The notes under the pieces: model-generated
Seen by the model: the letters and a program-made list of their open reading frames with translations, nothing else
The model's database searches: none
Told to the model about the DNA's origin: nothing
Program-made: the position numbers and the translations under genes
Shown: one piece after another, positions 1-8,062 of the stretch
Layout of the letters: the number at the start of each line of letters is the position of its first letter
Numbering within the stretch: position 1 is the stretch's first letter
NCBI GenBank assembly: GCA_000701625.1
Contig: JNJK01000006.1
Location: 164,944-228,943, forward strand
DNA length: 64,000 nt
Direction: 5' to 3'
Source of the DNA: Lachnospiraceae bacterium MC2017
GTDB taxonomy: Bacteria; Bacillota; Clostridia; Lachnospirales; Lachnospiraceae

Positions 1-1001
1 AGGGAAGAAGAGATTTCTGCATAGAGTGCAGGAAAGAGACCGAGTACCTTTTGCAGAAGAAGGACATCGTGAAGAATATAAGGGATAAGGAATATACCTT
101 TGCAATTACTGTGGCTGTCTGCACAGAATGCGGGGAAGAAATGAGTATTCCGGGTCTTATTGATAAGAATGTTCAGGAAATCGATGAGCAGTACAGGACG
201 GCAGAGGGGCTTGTATCGATTGATGATATCGAAAGGCTGATGAAGATCTATAAGATTGGAAAGGCTCCGTTGTCCTTGGCGCTTGGGTTCGGAGAGGTGA
301 CGATTCCGAGATACCTAGAAGGACAGGTGCCTTCCAAAGAGTATTCGGATATCATGAAAGCAGCGCTTTCATCTCCGGCATACATGAAGCAGAAGCTCAT
401 GGAGAACAGGGAGAAGCTGACGGATGCGGCATACAGGAAAGCTTTTACCGCGGCAGAAAGCATAGAAAGCCTGTTTTCCGTATCAGATAAGATGCTCCGG
501 GTGATCGCATATATCTTTGAAAAGCTGGAGGAGGTAACGCCTCTCATGCTTCAGAAGCTGCTTTACTTTATCCAGGGAGTGTATTCCGCATTATATGGAA
601 GACCAATCTTTGAAGAGGATTGCAGGGCTTGGGTACACGGTCCGGTCTATCCGGAGGTATATGAGCTGTTTCGGGATTTCAAATATAATCCGATCGATGA
701 TGCGCGGTTCGCGCTTCTGGAAGGAACAGAGGATGCCCTGACGGATGACGAGAAACGTGTAATTGACCTTGTTGTGAATACGTTTGGGATGTATGGCGGA
801 AAGGTACTGGAGAGGATCACACATAATGAGGATCCGTGGATGGAAGCGAGAAAAGGATATGGAGACAGCATTCCTTCCAGTGAGCTTCTGCCGAAAGAAC
901 GGATCATGAAGTATTATATCCTTATAAACCAGAAATACGGCATAGACACGGAGGACGGTCTTCGGACATATATCCATGACATGCTTGATAAAGCATCATG
1001 A
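1..1001 (+). CDS. Panacea (DUF4065/SocA-like) antitoxin with zinc-finger and HTH, 5' end outside window
   Basis: The frame is open from the first bases, so the real start lies left of the window; an internal TTG at 51 is not a convincing start. The N-terminus shows two Cys-x-x-Cys pairs (CIEC, then CTEC about 30 residues on), as in the YgiT/MqsA-type zinc finger. A helix-turn-helix-like stretch follows (around IERLMKIYKIGKAPLSLALG), and the C-terminal third matches the Panacea/SocA domain (LQKLLYFIQGVYSALYGRPI and AWVHGPVYPEVYELF). Panacea domains serve as antitoxins of many unrelated toxins, so this is most likely the antitoxin half of a type II module that also binds DNA. The toxin would have to lie upstream, because nothing suitable follows. 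A terminator closes the gene. Confidence 0.8.
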   Translation, partial: GRRDFCIECRKETEYLLQKKDIVKNIRDKEYTFAITVAVCTECGEEMSIPGLIDKNVQEIDEQYRTAEGLVSIDDIERLMKIYKIGKAPLSLALGFGEVTIPRYLEGQVPSKEYSDIMKAALSSPAYMKQKLMENREKLTDAAYRKAFTAAESIESLFSVSDKMLRVIAYIFEKLEEVTPLMLQKLLYFIQGVYSALYGRPIFEEDCRAWVHGPVYPEVYELFRDFKYNPIDDARFALLEGTEDALTDDEKRVIDLVVNTFGMYGGKVLERITHNEDPWMEARKGYGDSIPSSELLPKERIMKYYILINQKYGIDTEDGLRTYIHDMLDKAS

Positions 1002-1035
1002 TCCATAATAATTGAATCCGGTTTATAAAATCAGA

Positions 1036-1079
1036 GCATAAGGCTCAGAAGAGTTAAATCTTCTGGGTCTTATTTTTTG
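1036..1079 (+). terminator. Rho-independent terminator after the Panacea gene
   Basis: GGCTCAGAAGA pairs with TCTTCTGGGTC (one G-U pair) around the loop gttaaa, followed by TTATTTTTTG. It sits about 40 bases after the stop codon. Confidence 0.8.
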
Positions 1080-1195
1080 CTTTTTTCTCTGAGAGGGGTT
1101 TAAAAGATCCCTCTTTCTTTGACTGGGATTTTAGTGTTACGGTATGTGATAAGTATCTAGGCACTCTGCGTATAAGTTAATGGTGGAATAAATTT

Positions 1196-1226
1196 TGGGG
1201 TGTCACATAAATTGCGGCACCCCATT
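1196..1226 (-). terminator. Hairpin after the chemoreceptor gene
   Basis: GGGGTG and CACCCC form an inverted repeat just beyond the stop of the minus-strand chemoreceptor gene. The T-run on the minus strand is weak (AAAATTT), so it is only a probable terminator. Confidence 0.45.
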
Positions 1227-1243
1227 GACATTACTATGTATTT

Positions 1244-3208
1244 TCAGCTCATCTTGATCAGGTCTTCTAATACATTCTTAACTCTGACTATAGTCTCCTG
1301 AATATGGACAGTTGACGATGACATTTCCTCAGTAGATGCAGCCAGATTCTGAGTCATTTTATTTATCTCATCGATCTCAGCTGCAAGCTTTTCTGACTCA
1401 CTCATTATCTCTACTACAGCCTTATCAATGTTAGCCTGATTTGATGTACTGTTGTTGGCTGTTTCTCTGGAGTTTGCGGCAAGAGAACTGATTTCCGATG
1501 CCACAACTGCAAAGCCTCTTCCGGCTTCTCCTGCTCTTGCTGCTTCAATAGAGGCATTAAGAGAAAGGAGATTTGTGCTGTTGGCAATCTCAACGACTTT
1601 CCGGCTGTCATTTCCCAGCTGATCAATCATGGATCTGATCTTTTCCATGGATTCATTGAGCTGCTCGGTGAAATGGACAACACCTGATATTTTTCCGGCA
1701 ATATTGATGGAGTCACTGGCGTTGGAATCATTTCCGGCAACCATTCCTGCTATTGCTTCATTTATTTCCTCAAACTTGGAATTTATATCAGCAATGGCGT
1801 TAACAAGTCTGTTATGTACTTCGGCTTCCTCGGCACGCTGTTGTTCAACTTCCTGTGTAAGACGCTCGGCAATTTTAACTTTCTGCTGCACCAGATCTTT
1901 CTGGTAATGGATACAGTTTTCCTTTACATTGAAGCCGTTAAATATTGCCGTTGACATATCACGGCAGGTATCGTATCCGCAGCAAGTACAATCGATCTCT
2001 TTGGACGTCTTGGTAAGTTTGCCCATGGATTTGTAAATCTCGTCCCTTTGAGTTTCGCTTGGCTCCTTGTAGCATACTGTCTTTGACCTGTCAGTATATT
2101 TCCGAAGATAATCTTCCAGATTTAGTTTTTTAAACTGCTTATTTAGATTAGCAAGGCGTTTTGCAGGTGAATCAGGTCGTGACCAGGCATCGCCTCTTTT
2201 ATTCTTCTTGGACTTTTCTTTTATCCGGATCAGATTGTAAAGCGCGTCGTCTGTTTCGCTCATTTTTGAATCTACAGCAGTTCCGCAGATACATCCATTT
2301 TCACAATTCAAAGCATCTATAAATACGAACGGAGTCTGGTTATCCTTTATGCGCTTCTTATTTTTCTGAAGCCACTCATACATTCGCTTTTCGCCCTCGA
2401 TCTGGCGAACTGCGACATCGTCTCCAAGAAACCAGTAAACATTTTCCTTAAGACCACCGGGGGTTGGATAAATGGAACCAAGACCATACTCAATTTCGTC
2501 GGAAGCGTCCGGACCTGAAATTTTATTGGCTTTAACATAATCCATAAGGTGTTCAAAAGTTACATTATACTGAACGAGCCCTGCATTGTTAGGATCTTCT
2601 ATTTCAAGCTTCTTGGCTATACATGGCGAAATAAAGGCAAGCTTATCTTTTAAGCCCAGAACTTTTCTGCAATAAATAGCACCACACATGAGGGGCGATT
2701 GTACAGGAAAGAGCTTTGGAATAAGCTCCGGTGTGTAGTTCTCAATATATCGTACGACCGCAGGACATGGCTGCGAGATGCCGCCGACAAAGTTGTATTT
2801 CTGTATATAATTAAGGTATCCCCATGTGGTTATATCAGCACCAAAGGAAATTGATATGATCCTGTTTACTCCGAGTTTTTTTAAGCCTCCAAGGACTGAG
2901 CCATATTCCCTGGGATAATTTGCCAAAAAAGCAGGAGCTATCAGAAGCGAGATTTTTTCTCCCTTTTTAAGGTCTTCAAAGAATTTATCTGTGTCATCGT
3001 TAAACTTTCTTGCACCGTGTTTACAAGCATCAATACATGCTCCGCATGAAACACAGTATTCGGCATTTACGTGAATTGTCCTGTCCTCGTTGGTTTCGCC
3101 TTCAACGGACATGCAGGCACCCATGGCGGGGCAGGCATTTACACATTTATTACACCCAATGCACTGATCGGTGGTGTAAACCAGAGATTCAATAGAACCG
3201 TTATTCAT
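1244..3208 (-). CDS. Soluble methyl-accepting chemotaxis protein with ferredoxin and [FeFe]-hydrogenase-like sensor domains
   Basis: The 654-residue protein begins with two [4Fe-4S] ferredoxin motifs (Cys16/19/22/26 and Cys52/55/58/62). A region of about 90-375 resembles the [FeFe] hydrogenase large subunit: the H-cluster loops are recognisable but altered ([33 protein letters not shown]). A small Fe-S motif CTCCGYDTC follows near residue 410, then a coiled coil and a methyl-accepting signalling domain with the conserved hairpin tip ([20 protein letters not shown]). No membrane segment is visible, so it is a cytoplasmic receptor. The architecture fits sensory (group C/D-like) hydrogenase homologues, which are thought to sense H2 or redox state rather than turn over H2 in bulk. 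The start is supported by GGAGGTCT upstream of the ATG on the minus strand. Confidence 0.85.
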   Translation of the reverse strand: MNNGSIESLVYTTDQCIGCNKCVNACPAMGACMSVEGETNEDRTIHVNAEYCVSCGACIDACKHGARKFNDDTDKFFEDLKKGEKISLLIAPAFLANYPREYGSVLGGLKKLGVNRIISISFGADITTWGYLNYIQKYNFVGGISQPCPAVVRYIENYTPELIPKLFPVQSPLMCGAIYCRKVLGLKDKLAFISPCIAKKLEIEDPNNAGLVQYNVTFEHLMDYVKANKISGPDASDEIEYGLGSIYPTPGGLKENVYWFLGDDVAVRQIEGEKRMYEWLQKNKKRIKDNQTPFVFIDALNCENGCICGTAVDSKMSETDDALYNLIRIKEKSKKNKRGDAWSRPDSPAKRLANLNKQFKKLNLEDYLRKYTDRSKTVCYKEPSETQRDEIYKSMGKLTKTSKEIDCTCCGYDTCRDMSTAIFNGFNVKENCIHYQKDLVQQKVKIAERLTQEVEQQRAEEAEVHNRLVNAIADINSKFEEINEAIAGMVAGNDSNASDSINIAGKISGVVHFTEQLNESMEKIRSMIDQLGNDSRKVVEIANSTNLLSLNASIEAARAGEAGRGFAVVASEISSLAANSRETANNSTSNQANIDKAVVEIMSESEKLAAEIDEINKMTQNLAASTEEMSSSTVHIQETIVRVKNVLEDLIKMS

Positions 3209-3491
3209 TGAAGACCTCCGTTTCTGTCATTAGATCATTCGATAAAACGCAAATGGAAAATGTACAACTATACGATTCTTATATCGGAGCAAAATAAAGG
3301 ATTTCTTAAAGTTAGTACTTACTTTTTAGACAAAAATCACTTTTTGGCTATTTTGTATATGCTGGCTGCATCATCTTTTTTATAATTGGCATGGCGAATT
3401 ATCTTCAGATCTCCTAAGGGGTATGAGTTAGGATGCTATAATCAAAATATTAAAAAATGTCTTTCCTTATGATAGAAAGAAGGAAATGCAT

Positions 3492-3970
3492 ATGAATCAT
3501 TTTTTAACAGATGAACTATTTAAGGATTTAGAGACAGGAGTACTTAATCCGTTTTTGAAACTTGTGCATGAAGACACGACACTTGACATGGAGTTTCGAT
3601 GTGATGAGGTGTCCATATACTACCGTGGCGGAAAGCTTTATATAAAGACCAGATGGACTATCATATCGCAAAAACTAACGCTCCATCAACTGAAGCTCAG
3701 GCAAAACAGAGGATTGTATTAGAGAATAATATTTTGGGTAAAAAGAGCGATACTACCGGAGATTGGATATGTTATGTTCAGATTTGGCAAGAAAATGCCA
3801 GACCGGTATTTACCAATAAGCCGGTATGCAGAGTTGTAATTATGTGTAAAAGTTTGAAATACATTGATATGAAGAATTGGAAAGCAACTTGCGCGGCATC
3901 CGGTTACTGGATGCCGCGTTTACGTTATGGAAACACGATTTCTCAAGCTGAGTTTTTTTTTATTTTTTGA
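3492..3970 (+). pseudogene. Frameshifted conserved hypothetical gene
   Basis: Two overlapping frames look like pieces of one protein. The first (3492-3722) reads MNHFLTDELFKDLETGVLNP to YYRGGKLYIK and then runs into unrelated sequence. From about 3645 the +1 frame carries the plausible continuation (MDYHIAKTNAPSTEAQAKQR, IVLENN). The join is shorter than expected for a complete domain, so a small deletion with frame change is likely. A good ribosome site (GAAAGAAGGAAATGCAT) precedes the first ATG. I do not recognise a function; the 3' end runs into a GC-rich hairpin and low-complexity T-rich sequence. Confidence 0.5.
3892..3922 (+). terminator. Perfect GC-rich hairpin
   Basis: CGCGGCATCC and GGATGCCGCG form a perfect 10-bp stem with a 7-base loop at the end of the broken gene. 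Only a short T-run (gtttac) follows, so it is a weak terminator or a decayed repeat. Confidence 0.4.
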
Positions 3971-4268
3971 CTATAATTCCCATTTCTGCAGCGCCCTTCC
4001 AAAGAGCTTCATTGATCCTTGTCTGATAGCCCTTTCCGGTGGATTTAAATGCATCAACAAGCATAGAATCCAGGCGTAGAGAGATAAGCTCCTTATTTGG
4101 ACGATAATATTTTGGATTTGCAGGTCTAAACTCATGGAGTTCGTCGTCTGTAAGCTTTGGAGCATCATCTGTGAAGGTTACGGGCTTTTTTGAAGCAGCT
4201 TTTATTTCTTCAAGCTGTTCTTTAGTAGGCTGGTCCCCAGGGTTCAGATTCATCGTTACAGTAGCCAT
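3960..4268 (-). CDS. brnA: BrnA-family antitoxin
   Basis: The 102-residue protein has the BrnA layout. A flexible N-terminal half carries the DDAPKLTDDELHEFRPANP stretch, and a C-terminal ribbon-helix-helix DNA-binding domain (KELISLRLDSMLVDAFKSTG, then YQTRINEALWKGA) follows. In this family the antitoxin neutralises BrnT and represses the operon as part of the complex. It starts inside the last 47 bases of brnT with its own ribosome site (AAAGGAGAATCTACA before ATG), the usual translational coupling for brnTA. The 3' end faces the broken gene at 3.5-3.9 kb. Confidence 0.9.
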   Translation of the reverse strand: MATVTMNLNPGDQPTKEQLEEIKAASKKPVTFTDDAPKLTDDELHEFRPANPKYYRPNKELISLRLDSMLVDAFKSTGKGYQTRINEALWKGAAEMGIIVKK

Positions 4269-4533
4269 TGTAGATTCTCCTTTCCTGTGCAGTGGCGACT
4301 CTTGCAGATATCAAGCGGATTTCATCGTTGATTCGTTCTTCATAGGCAACGAATATAACATCATTAATTTTGCCTATGGTCTGCCATCTGTTTTCAAGTG
4401 TGTTGTTATTCGCGGATAAATCCGGACGTTCAATCCGATAAGGATCGTTAAAAACATACGCTGCAGTACTTAAGTGTATGCCATGAATGTTATAGTTTAT
4501 CGCGTCCTTATTATCATCCCATGTAAATATCAT
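4222..4533 (-). CDS. brnT: BrnT-family ribonuclease toxin
   Basis: The protein starts at the ATG at 4533, giving MIFTWDDNKDAINYNIHGI, the standard BrnT opening; AGGAAGG lies 8-10 bases upstream. The longer frame reaching 4590 lacks a ribosome site and adds residues that do not match the family. At 103 residues it has the normal size for BrnT, a RelE-fold RNase. The family's conserved features are present (LSTAAYVFNDPYRIE, then VIFVAYEER, and the arginine-rich ISARVATAQERRIY end). It is first in a two-gene operon with brnA and appears intact. Confidence 0.9.
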   Translation of the reverse strand: MIFTWDDNKDAINYNIHGIHLSTAAYVFNDPYRIERPDLSANNNTLENRWQTIGKINDVIFVAYEERINDEIRLISARVATAQERRIYNGYCNDESEPWGPAY

Positions 4534-4609
4534 ATTGTAGTACCTTCCTGTAGCTACGATTATAATATCACTTTTGGGTAATATATTCAAATCTGTAAAG
4601 GATAATGAT

Positions 4610-4646
4610 CAGCTCAGATGGAGAAATCCGTCTGGGCTTAGTTTTT
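4610..4646 (+). terminator. Terminator-like hairpin
   Basis: GCTCAGATGGA pairs with TCCGTCTGGGC around gaaa, followed by TTAGTTTTTAT. No intact plus-strand gene precedes it, so it is probably left over from a lost gene. The rest of 4534-4790 shows no coding signal. Confidence 0.6.
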
Positions 4647-4790
4647 ATATAAATAATACGCTTTTAGGCGTTATAGAGGTAATATCCAGTAAACCTAAAA
4701 ATTTTTTTATAAAACCCCGGAATTTACTCCGTCAAATCCCCTTAGTAAAGATAGAAGGCAGAACCTTCGAACGATAGGAGGAATTTGACA

Positions 4791-5097
4791 ATGACAGACA
4801 AGCAGAAAAACCAGATTGCTGTATATAGAGGGCAGGGGCTTGGATATTCCGTGATAGCTCAGATGATGGGGTTATCAATTAATACTATTAAGACACATTG
4901 CAGGATGGAACGAGAACACTGCAGGAAGCGCTTGCGGAGCATCCGACAAGCCGGCAGCATGTGGCGCATCTGAGAAACCAGCAGCTTGCGGAGCAGGAGA
5001 TAAACCTGCTGAAACACCGGCAGCATGCGGCGCAGCAGATAAGCAGGAAGAGAAAACGGCAGCTTGTGGAAGTGCATGTGGTGCGGGGGATAAATAA
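4791..5097 (+). pseudogene. HTH gene start joined out of frame to an ACGX-repeat (RiPP-like) peptide
   Basis: An ATG at 4791 with GGAGGAATTTGACA upstream opens a helix-turn-helix peptide (TDKQKNQIAVYRGQGLGYSV, IAQMMGLSINTIKTHC). That frame then degenerates and stops at 4973. From about 4906 to the stop at 5095-5097 another frame encodes NENTAGS followed by six Ala-Cys-Gly-x units separated by Asp/Glu-Lys-Pro-Ala linkers. The last units are ACGS-ACGA, and the end is GDK. This is the pattern of the ACGX-repeat peptides that accompany a radical SAM/SPASM maturase. The ACGX frame has a stop at 4864 and no start codon of its own before the repeats. The present locus is therefore a deletion join of an HTH gene to the peptide core. 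A hairpin and a radical-SAM start follow, in the expected order. Confidence 0.7.
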
Positions 5098-5114
5098 GAA
5101 AGATGATTCCTGTT

Positions 5115-5151
5115 GATCCTCCGGCACTTAAAGGCCGGGGGATCCTTTTTA
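5115..5151 (+). terminator. Hairpin between the ACGX peptide and the radical-SAM start
   Basis: GATCCTCCGGC pairs with GCCGGGGGATC, followed by CTTTTTAG. Partial terminators between a precursor peptide and its maturase are usual in RiPP operons, where they raise peptide expression relative to enzyme. Confidence 0.75.
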
Positions 5152-5197
5152 GAAATTATTAGCTAGTGGTTCATTCACGATACGGAGGAATACGGAT

Positions 5198-5621
5198 ATG
5201 AAGCCATACTTTTCTTTTCAATGGCATATAACAGATGAATGCGATCAGAGATGTAAACATTGCTACATCTGTATCGAAGGAGCAGCCCAGTGTCATCGAT
5301 GATCCGACAATGAAGGACGGATTTTATGGAGCACCGACGGTTATAGCAATATTTTCGCAGGAAAATTTCCTGTTTAAGACCGCGGATGCTTTCTGTATGG
5401 CGGAAAACATAGTGCTGCAGGCTACAGAACTGGGTATTGCGTCCTGTATCATCTCCAGGGGTGAAGAGACTTTTGACAGTGAAGAAGGTCGTGCGCTTAT
5501 GAAAGAATGGGGCGTTCCCGATAATTATGTATGTCAGGGCTTTGTGATCCTCGGATATATCGACGGAGAACAACCGGTCAGCAAGCCGAGAAAGACCGGA
5601 AGAGTACAGATTATTGAATAA
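5198..5621 (+). pseudogene. Radical-SAM maturase N-terminus joined to the C-terminal half of a nitroreductase
   Basis: The ATG at 5198 has GGAGG nine bases upstream and reads MKPYFSFQWHITDECDQRCK followed by HCY. This places the radical-SAM CxxxCxxC motif (Cys15, Cys19, Cys22) in the usual N-terminal position, then hits a stop at 5300-5302 after 34 codons. From about 5270 a different frame carries the C-terminal part of a nitroreductase-like protein (MKDGFYGAPTVIAIFS, MAENIVLQATELGIASCIIS) and ends at 5621. The N-terminal FMN-binding half of the nitroreductase and nearly all of the SAM enzyme are missing. One deletion removing the end of one gene and the start of the next explains the join. 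The SAM piece is preceded by the ACGX peptide, so it is probably the start of that peptide's SPASM maturase. Confidence 0.75.
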
Positions 5622-5633
5622 GAAGGTGATGGT

Positions 5634-6014
5634 ATGGAACAGGCAGAAAAGAGAAAATATCTGATAGAAACACTTTTGGCTGAACAGCCGGGATATAGAG
5701 ATATGGAAATCCCTGATGAATCCGGGGAACAGAAACGACTTCTCAGAAGCCTGTTTAATGTGCGCATGCCCGGGAGGATCAACGAGGATTTTCTGAACAG
5801 TCATAACGGAAAGATACTGTATTTGGAACTTGGAGTAGGTTATAATACTCCCGGTATCATCAAGTATCCTTTCTGGCAGATGACTGCAGACAATCCGGAT
5901 GCTGTCTATGCCTGCGTAAATTTCGGTGAAGCAGTCTGTCCTGAGGATATCATGGCGCAGGCCATTTGCATCGATGGGGATATCGGTACTGTGATTGATG
6001 AATTGAGGATGTGA
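5634..6014 (+). pseudogene. In-frame fusion: start of macrodomain ADP-ribose hydrolase plus end of SirTM sirtuin
   Basis: The first 50 or so residues (KRKYLIETLLAEQPGYRDM, EQKRLLRSLFNVRMPGRI) match the lead-in of the macrodomain protein-ADP-ribose hydrolases found with class M sirtuins. The last 70 (GKILYLELGVGYNTPGIIKY, PFWQMT, CVNFGEAVCP, ICIDGDIGTVIDEL) match the extreme C-terminus of a SirTM protein-ADP-ribosyltransferase. The macrodomain ADP-ribose pocket and the sirtuin NAD site are both absent. This is the product expected if a deletion removed the space between adjacent macrodomain and sirtuin genes and happened to keep frame. It still has a ribosome site (AAGAAGGTGATGGT before ATG) and may be expressed, but can hardly have either activity. 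DUF1848 follows four bases later. Confidence 0.75.
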
Positions 6015-6018
6015 TTTC

Positions 6019-6954
6019 ATGATCATAAATACGGGCATGCGCACGGACATACCGGCGTTCTACCATGAATGGCTGATAAACAGAATAAAAGAAGGCTTTG
6101 TGTTGGTACGCAATCCCTATAACCCTTCACAGGTGACAAGATACAGTCTGTTTCCCGAGGTTGTGGATCTGTTTGCATTCTGTACAAAGAATCCTGCACC
6201 GATGCTGCCTCATATGGATGTGTTAAAACCTTACGGCCAATACTGGTTTGTTACCATCACGCCGTATTGGAGAGATATCGAACCCAATGTGCCGAATAAG
6301 CAGAAAGTGATGGAAGACTTTAAGAAGCTTTCTGATATGGTTGGCATAGACAGCGTTGGATGGAGATATGATCCCATCTTTGTGGATGAAAAACATTCCG
6401 TGGAATGGCATATTGATCAGTTTGAGCAGATGACTGCAACACTGTCAGGATATACGAAGACCTGTGTAATCAGCTTCATTGATATCTATAAGAAGGTGGA
6501 GCGTAACTTTCCGGAAGCAAGAGAGGTTTTTAAGAAGGACAGACTGACGATCGGAAAAGCTTTTATCGAGATTGCGAAAAGGCATGATATGATCATCAGA
6601 CCGTGTGCTGAGGGAAATGATCTTGCAGCATATGGTGCAGACTGCTACGGATGTTTGACAGTAAAGATTTTCGAGACTGCTCTCAATGCAAGGCTTGATG
6701 TCCCTAAGCGGAGCAGGAATCAGAGGAACAATGAATGTGCCTGCCTTTTGGGTACAGATATTGGAGCATATGATACTTGCGGTCATCTTTGCAGGTACTG
6801 TTATGCTAATGCGAATGCGGTACTTGTGCGAGAGAATATGAAGAAGCACAATCCAAAGTCGCCATTTCTGATCGGAAACAGTCTGCCTGGCGATGTGATC
6901 CATGAGGCAGAGCAGAAAAGTTGGCTGGATATGCAGATGAGGCTGGAGATATGA
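6019..6954 (+). CDS. DUF1848 radical-SAM-like protein
   Basis: The 311-residue protein matches DUF1848 throughout: MIINTGMRTDIPAFYHEWLI at the start, FCTKNPAPMLPH, and WRYDPIF in the middle. Near the C-terminus TCGHLCRYCYAN gives Cys254, Cys258 and Cys261, a CxxxCxxC spacing like that of radical SAM enzymes but at the opposite end of the protein; CAC lies just before it. The family's substrate is unknown. It overlaps no neighbour but starts four bases after the macrodomain/sirtuin remnant, so it was probably the last gene of that operon. Unlike its neighbours it appears complete. Confidence 0.85.
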   Translation: MIINTGMRTDIPAFYHEWLINRIKEGFVLVRNPYNPSQVTRYSLFPEVVDLFAFCTKNPAPMLPHMDVLKPYGQYWFVTITPYWRDIEPNVPNKQKVMEDFKKLSDMVGIDSVGWRYDPIFVDEKHSVEWHIDQFEQMTATLSGYTKTCVISFIDIYKKVERNFPEAREVFKKDRLTIGKAFIEIAKRHDMIIRPCAEGNDLAAYGADCYGCLTVKIFETALNARLDVPKRSRNQRNNECACLLGTDIGAYDTCGHLCRYCYANANAVLVRENMKKHNPKSPFLIGNSLPGDVIHEAEQKSWLDMQMRLEI

Positions 6955-7035
6955 TGGTATATTATTTCTGAATTTGGTTCTAGAGGCTAGCTATAGGGGC
7001 TGTTAATAATCAAGCCCCTATTAAATTTGGTAGAA

Positions 7036-7431
7036 TTAGCTGTGTTTTATTTTCTTTTTCCCTCGCCCATTTCCTTTAACCGGTTTGCAGAGATCAGAGT
7101 AGCGTTGCAATATGTCGGTAAAGGCCTTGAATTCATATGGATCCATTTTTGTAAAATTGATTTTGAAAAGTTTGCTGTACATAACAATCTGAGCCTGCGT
7201 AGCATTGTCGGCAGTCTTTAGTTCTTCAAACGAGTCAAGGATATCATCAACAGGAGTAGTCACATCACCGGTTTCTGTGTCTTTATTATGTTCATCCCTT
7301 ATATCTTTTGCAATTGTTACTACGTCATTTCCTAGGAGATTGTTAAAGTAATTATCTTCGGAAATAGAAGCTGCCTTTAAAGTCTTCATGTAATGATCTT
7401 CATCGGAAATGCCTTTGTTTTTATTTCTCAA
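7036..7431 (-). CDS. Hypothetical protein, third gene of the DUF3990 toxin operon
   Basis: The 131-residue protein has no family I recognise. It is acidic in the first two thirds (ISEDNYFNNLLGNDVVTIAK, DIRDEHNKDTETGDV) and ends in a basic tail (NGRGKKKIKH). The TTG at 7431 overlaps the stop of the upstream HTH gene by 11 bases, which suggests translational coupling; an ATG at 7389 would give a 117-residue alternative. Because it is the last gene of a toxin-antitoxin operon, an accessory role there is an inference from position only. Confidence 0.6.
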   Translation of the reverse strand: MRNKNKGISDEDHYMKTLKAASISEDNYFNNLLGNDVVTIAKDIRDEHNKDTETGDVTTPVDDILDSFEELKTADNATQAQIVMYSKLFKINFTKMDPYEFKAFTDILQRYSDLCKPVKGNGRGKKKIKHS

Positions 7432-8062
7432 GAAGGCTTTCTATGCTGCAGCCGAGTACTTTGGAGATTCGGTAGAGTGCATCGGCACTCGCCTTGTTGA
7501 TATCCTTGTTTCGTTGTTCATACATTTGAATCGAACGGAGCGTGACACCAGATCGCTTTGCGAGCTCGGCCTGTGTACAACCATAAGAACTGCGGATGCG
7601 TTTCAAGTTTGTGTCCTTGAAATGCTCTCGCATCTTTTCATCTGCGATGTCCACAAATTTAGTGATATCTGCTTCATGAAGCGTATAGTACATGTTTGTC
7701 AGGTCTTCGTAGGAGAGGACATTGAAGATATCTCTGTAGCTTCTCGCGGAAAACCACTGATAGTAGCAGACCGCCCAGCCAATCCAGTATTCCCGTGAAC
7801 GCCCTAAGTGTTCTTGGGGCTCGGAGTTAAGCTGTTTACCAGTTGATTCGAGTACAACATCGACTGCAATCTCAATCCCGCTTTTTCCAGCAAGGTATGC
7901 AGGCTCGCCGTTTTCCATCCGTCTGCTTACAGAACTAGCAGAAAAAAGCTTTATGAAGTCTGCACCAGGAATGTGGCAGGTGTTTATTGCGTAATCGAAA
8001 GCGTCTCCAAGCGAGGATTGTGCTTTACTAAGATATATTTCTTGGTATGCGCGGGTCATCAT
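7421..8062 (-). CDS. HTH antitoxin/regulator paired with DUF3990 toxin
   Basis: The start is the ATG at 8062, preceded by AGAGGAGGTGTTTCAA on the minus strand. This overlaps the end of the toxin gene by about 35 bases; the longer frame to 8200 has no ribosome site. The 213-residue product carries an all-alpha N-terminal domain (YLSKAQSSLGDAFDYAINTC, REYWIGWAVCYYQWFS) and a C-terminal Xre-type helix-turn-helix (IRSSYGCTQAELAKRSGVTL, RSIQMYEQ). Proteins of this layout commonly accompany DUF3990 genes in Clostridia and probably neutralise the toxin and repress the operon. The palindrome at 8743-8762 is the obvious operator. Confidence 0.75.
   Translation of the reverse strand: MMTRAYQEIYLSKAQSSLGDAFDYAINTCHIPGADFIKLFSASSVSRRMENGEPAYLAGKSGIEIAVDVVLESTGKQLNSEPQEHLGRSREYWIGWAVCYYQWFSARSYRDIFNVLSYEDLTNMYYTLHEADITKFVDIADEKMREHFKDTNLKRIRSSYGCTQAELAKRSGVTLRSIQMYEQRNKDINKASADALYRISKVLGCSIESLLEK

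Noticed and set aside
4574..4777. 67-codon plus frame between brnT and the HTH start
   Set aside because: Runs through a terminator hairpin, has no ribosome site and no homology that I can recognise.
4918..5097. Tandem GCATGYGGCGCA-type units as a CRISPR array or minisatellite
   Set aside because: The periodicity follows codons of an ACGX peptide; unit lengths vary and there are no spacers.
5175..6050. 291-codon minus-strand frame across the fused remnants
   Set aside because: The plus strand carries recognisable nitroreductase, macrodomain and sirtuin sequence; the minus frame is low in plausible motifs and lacks a start signal.
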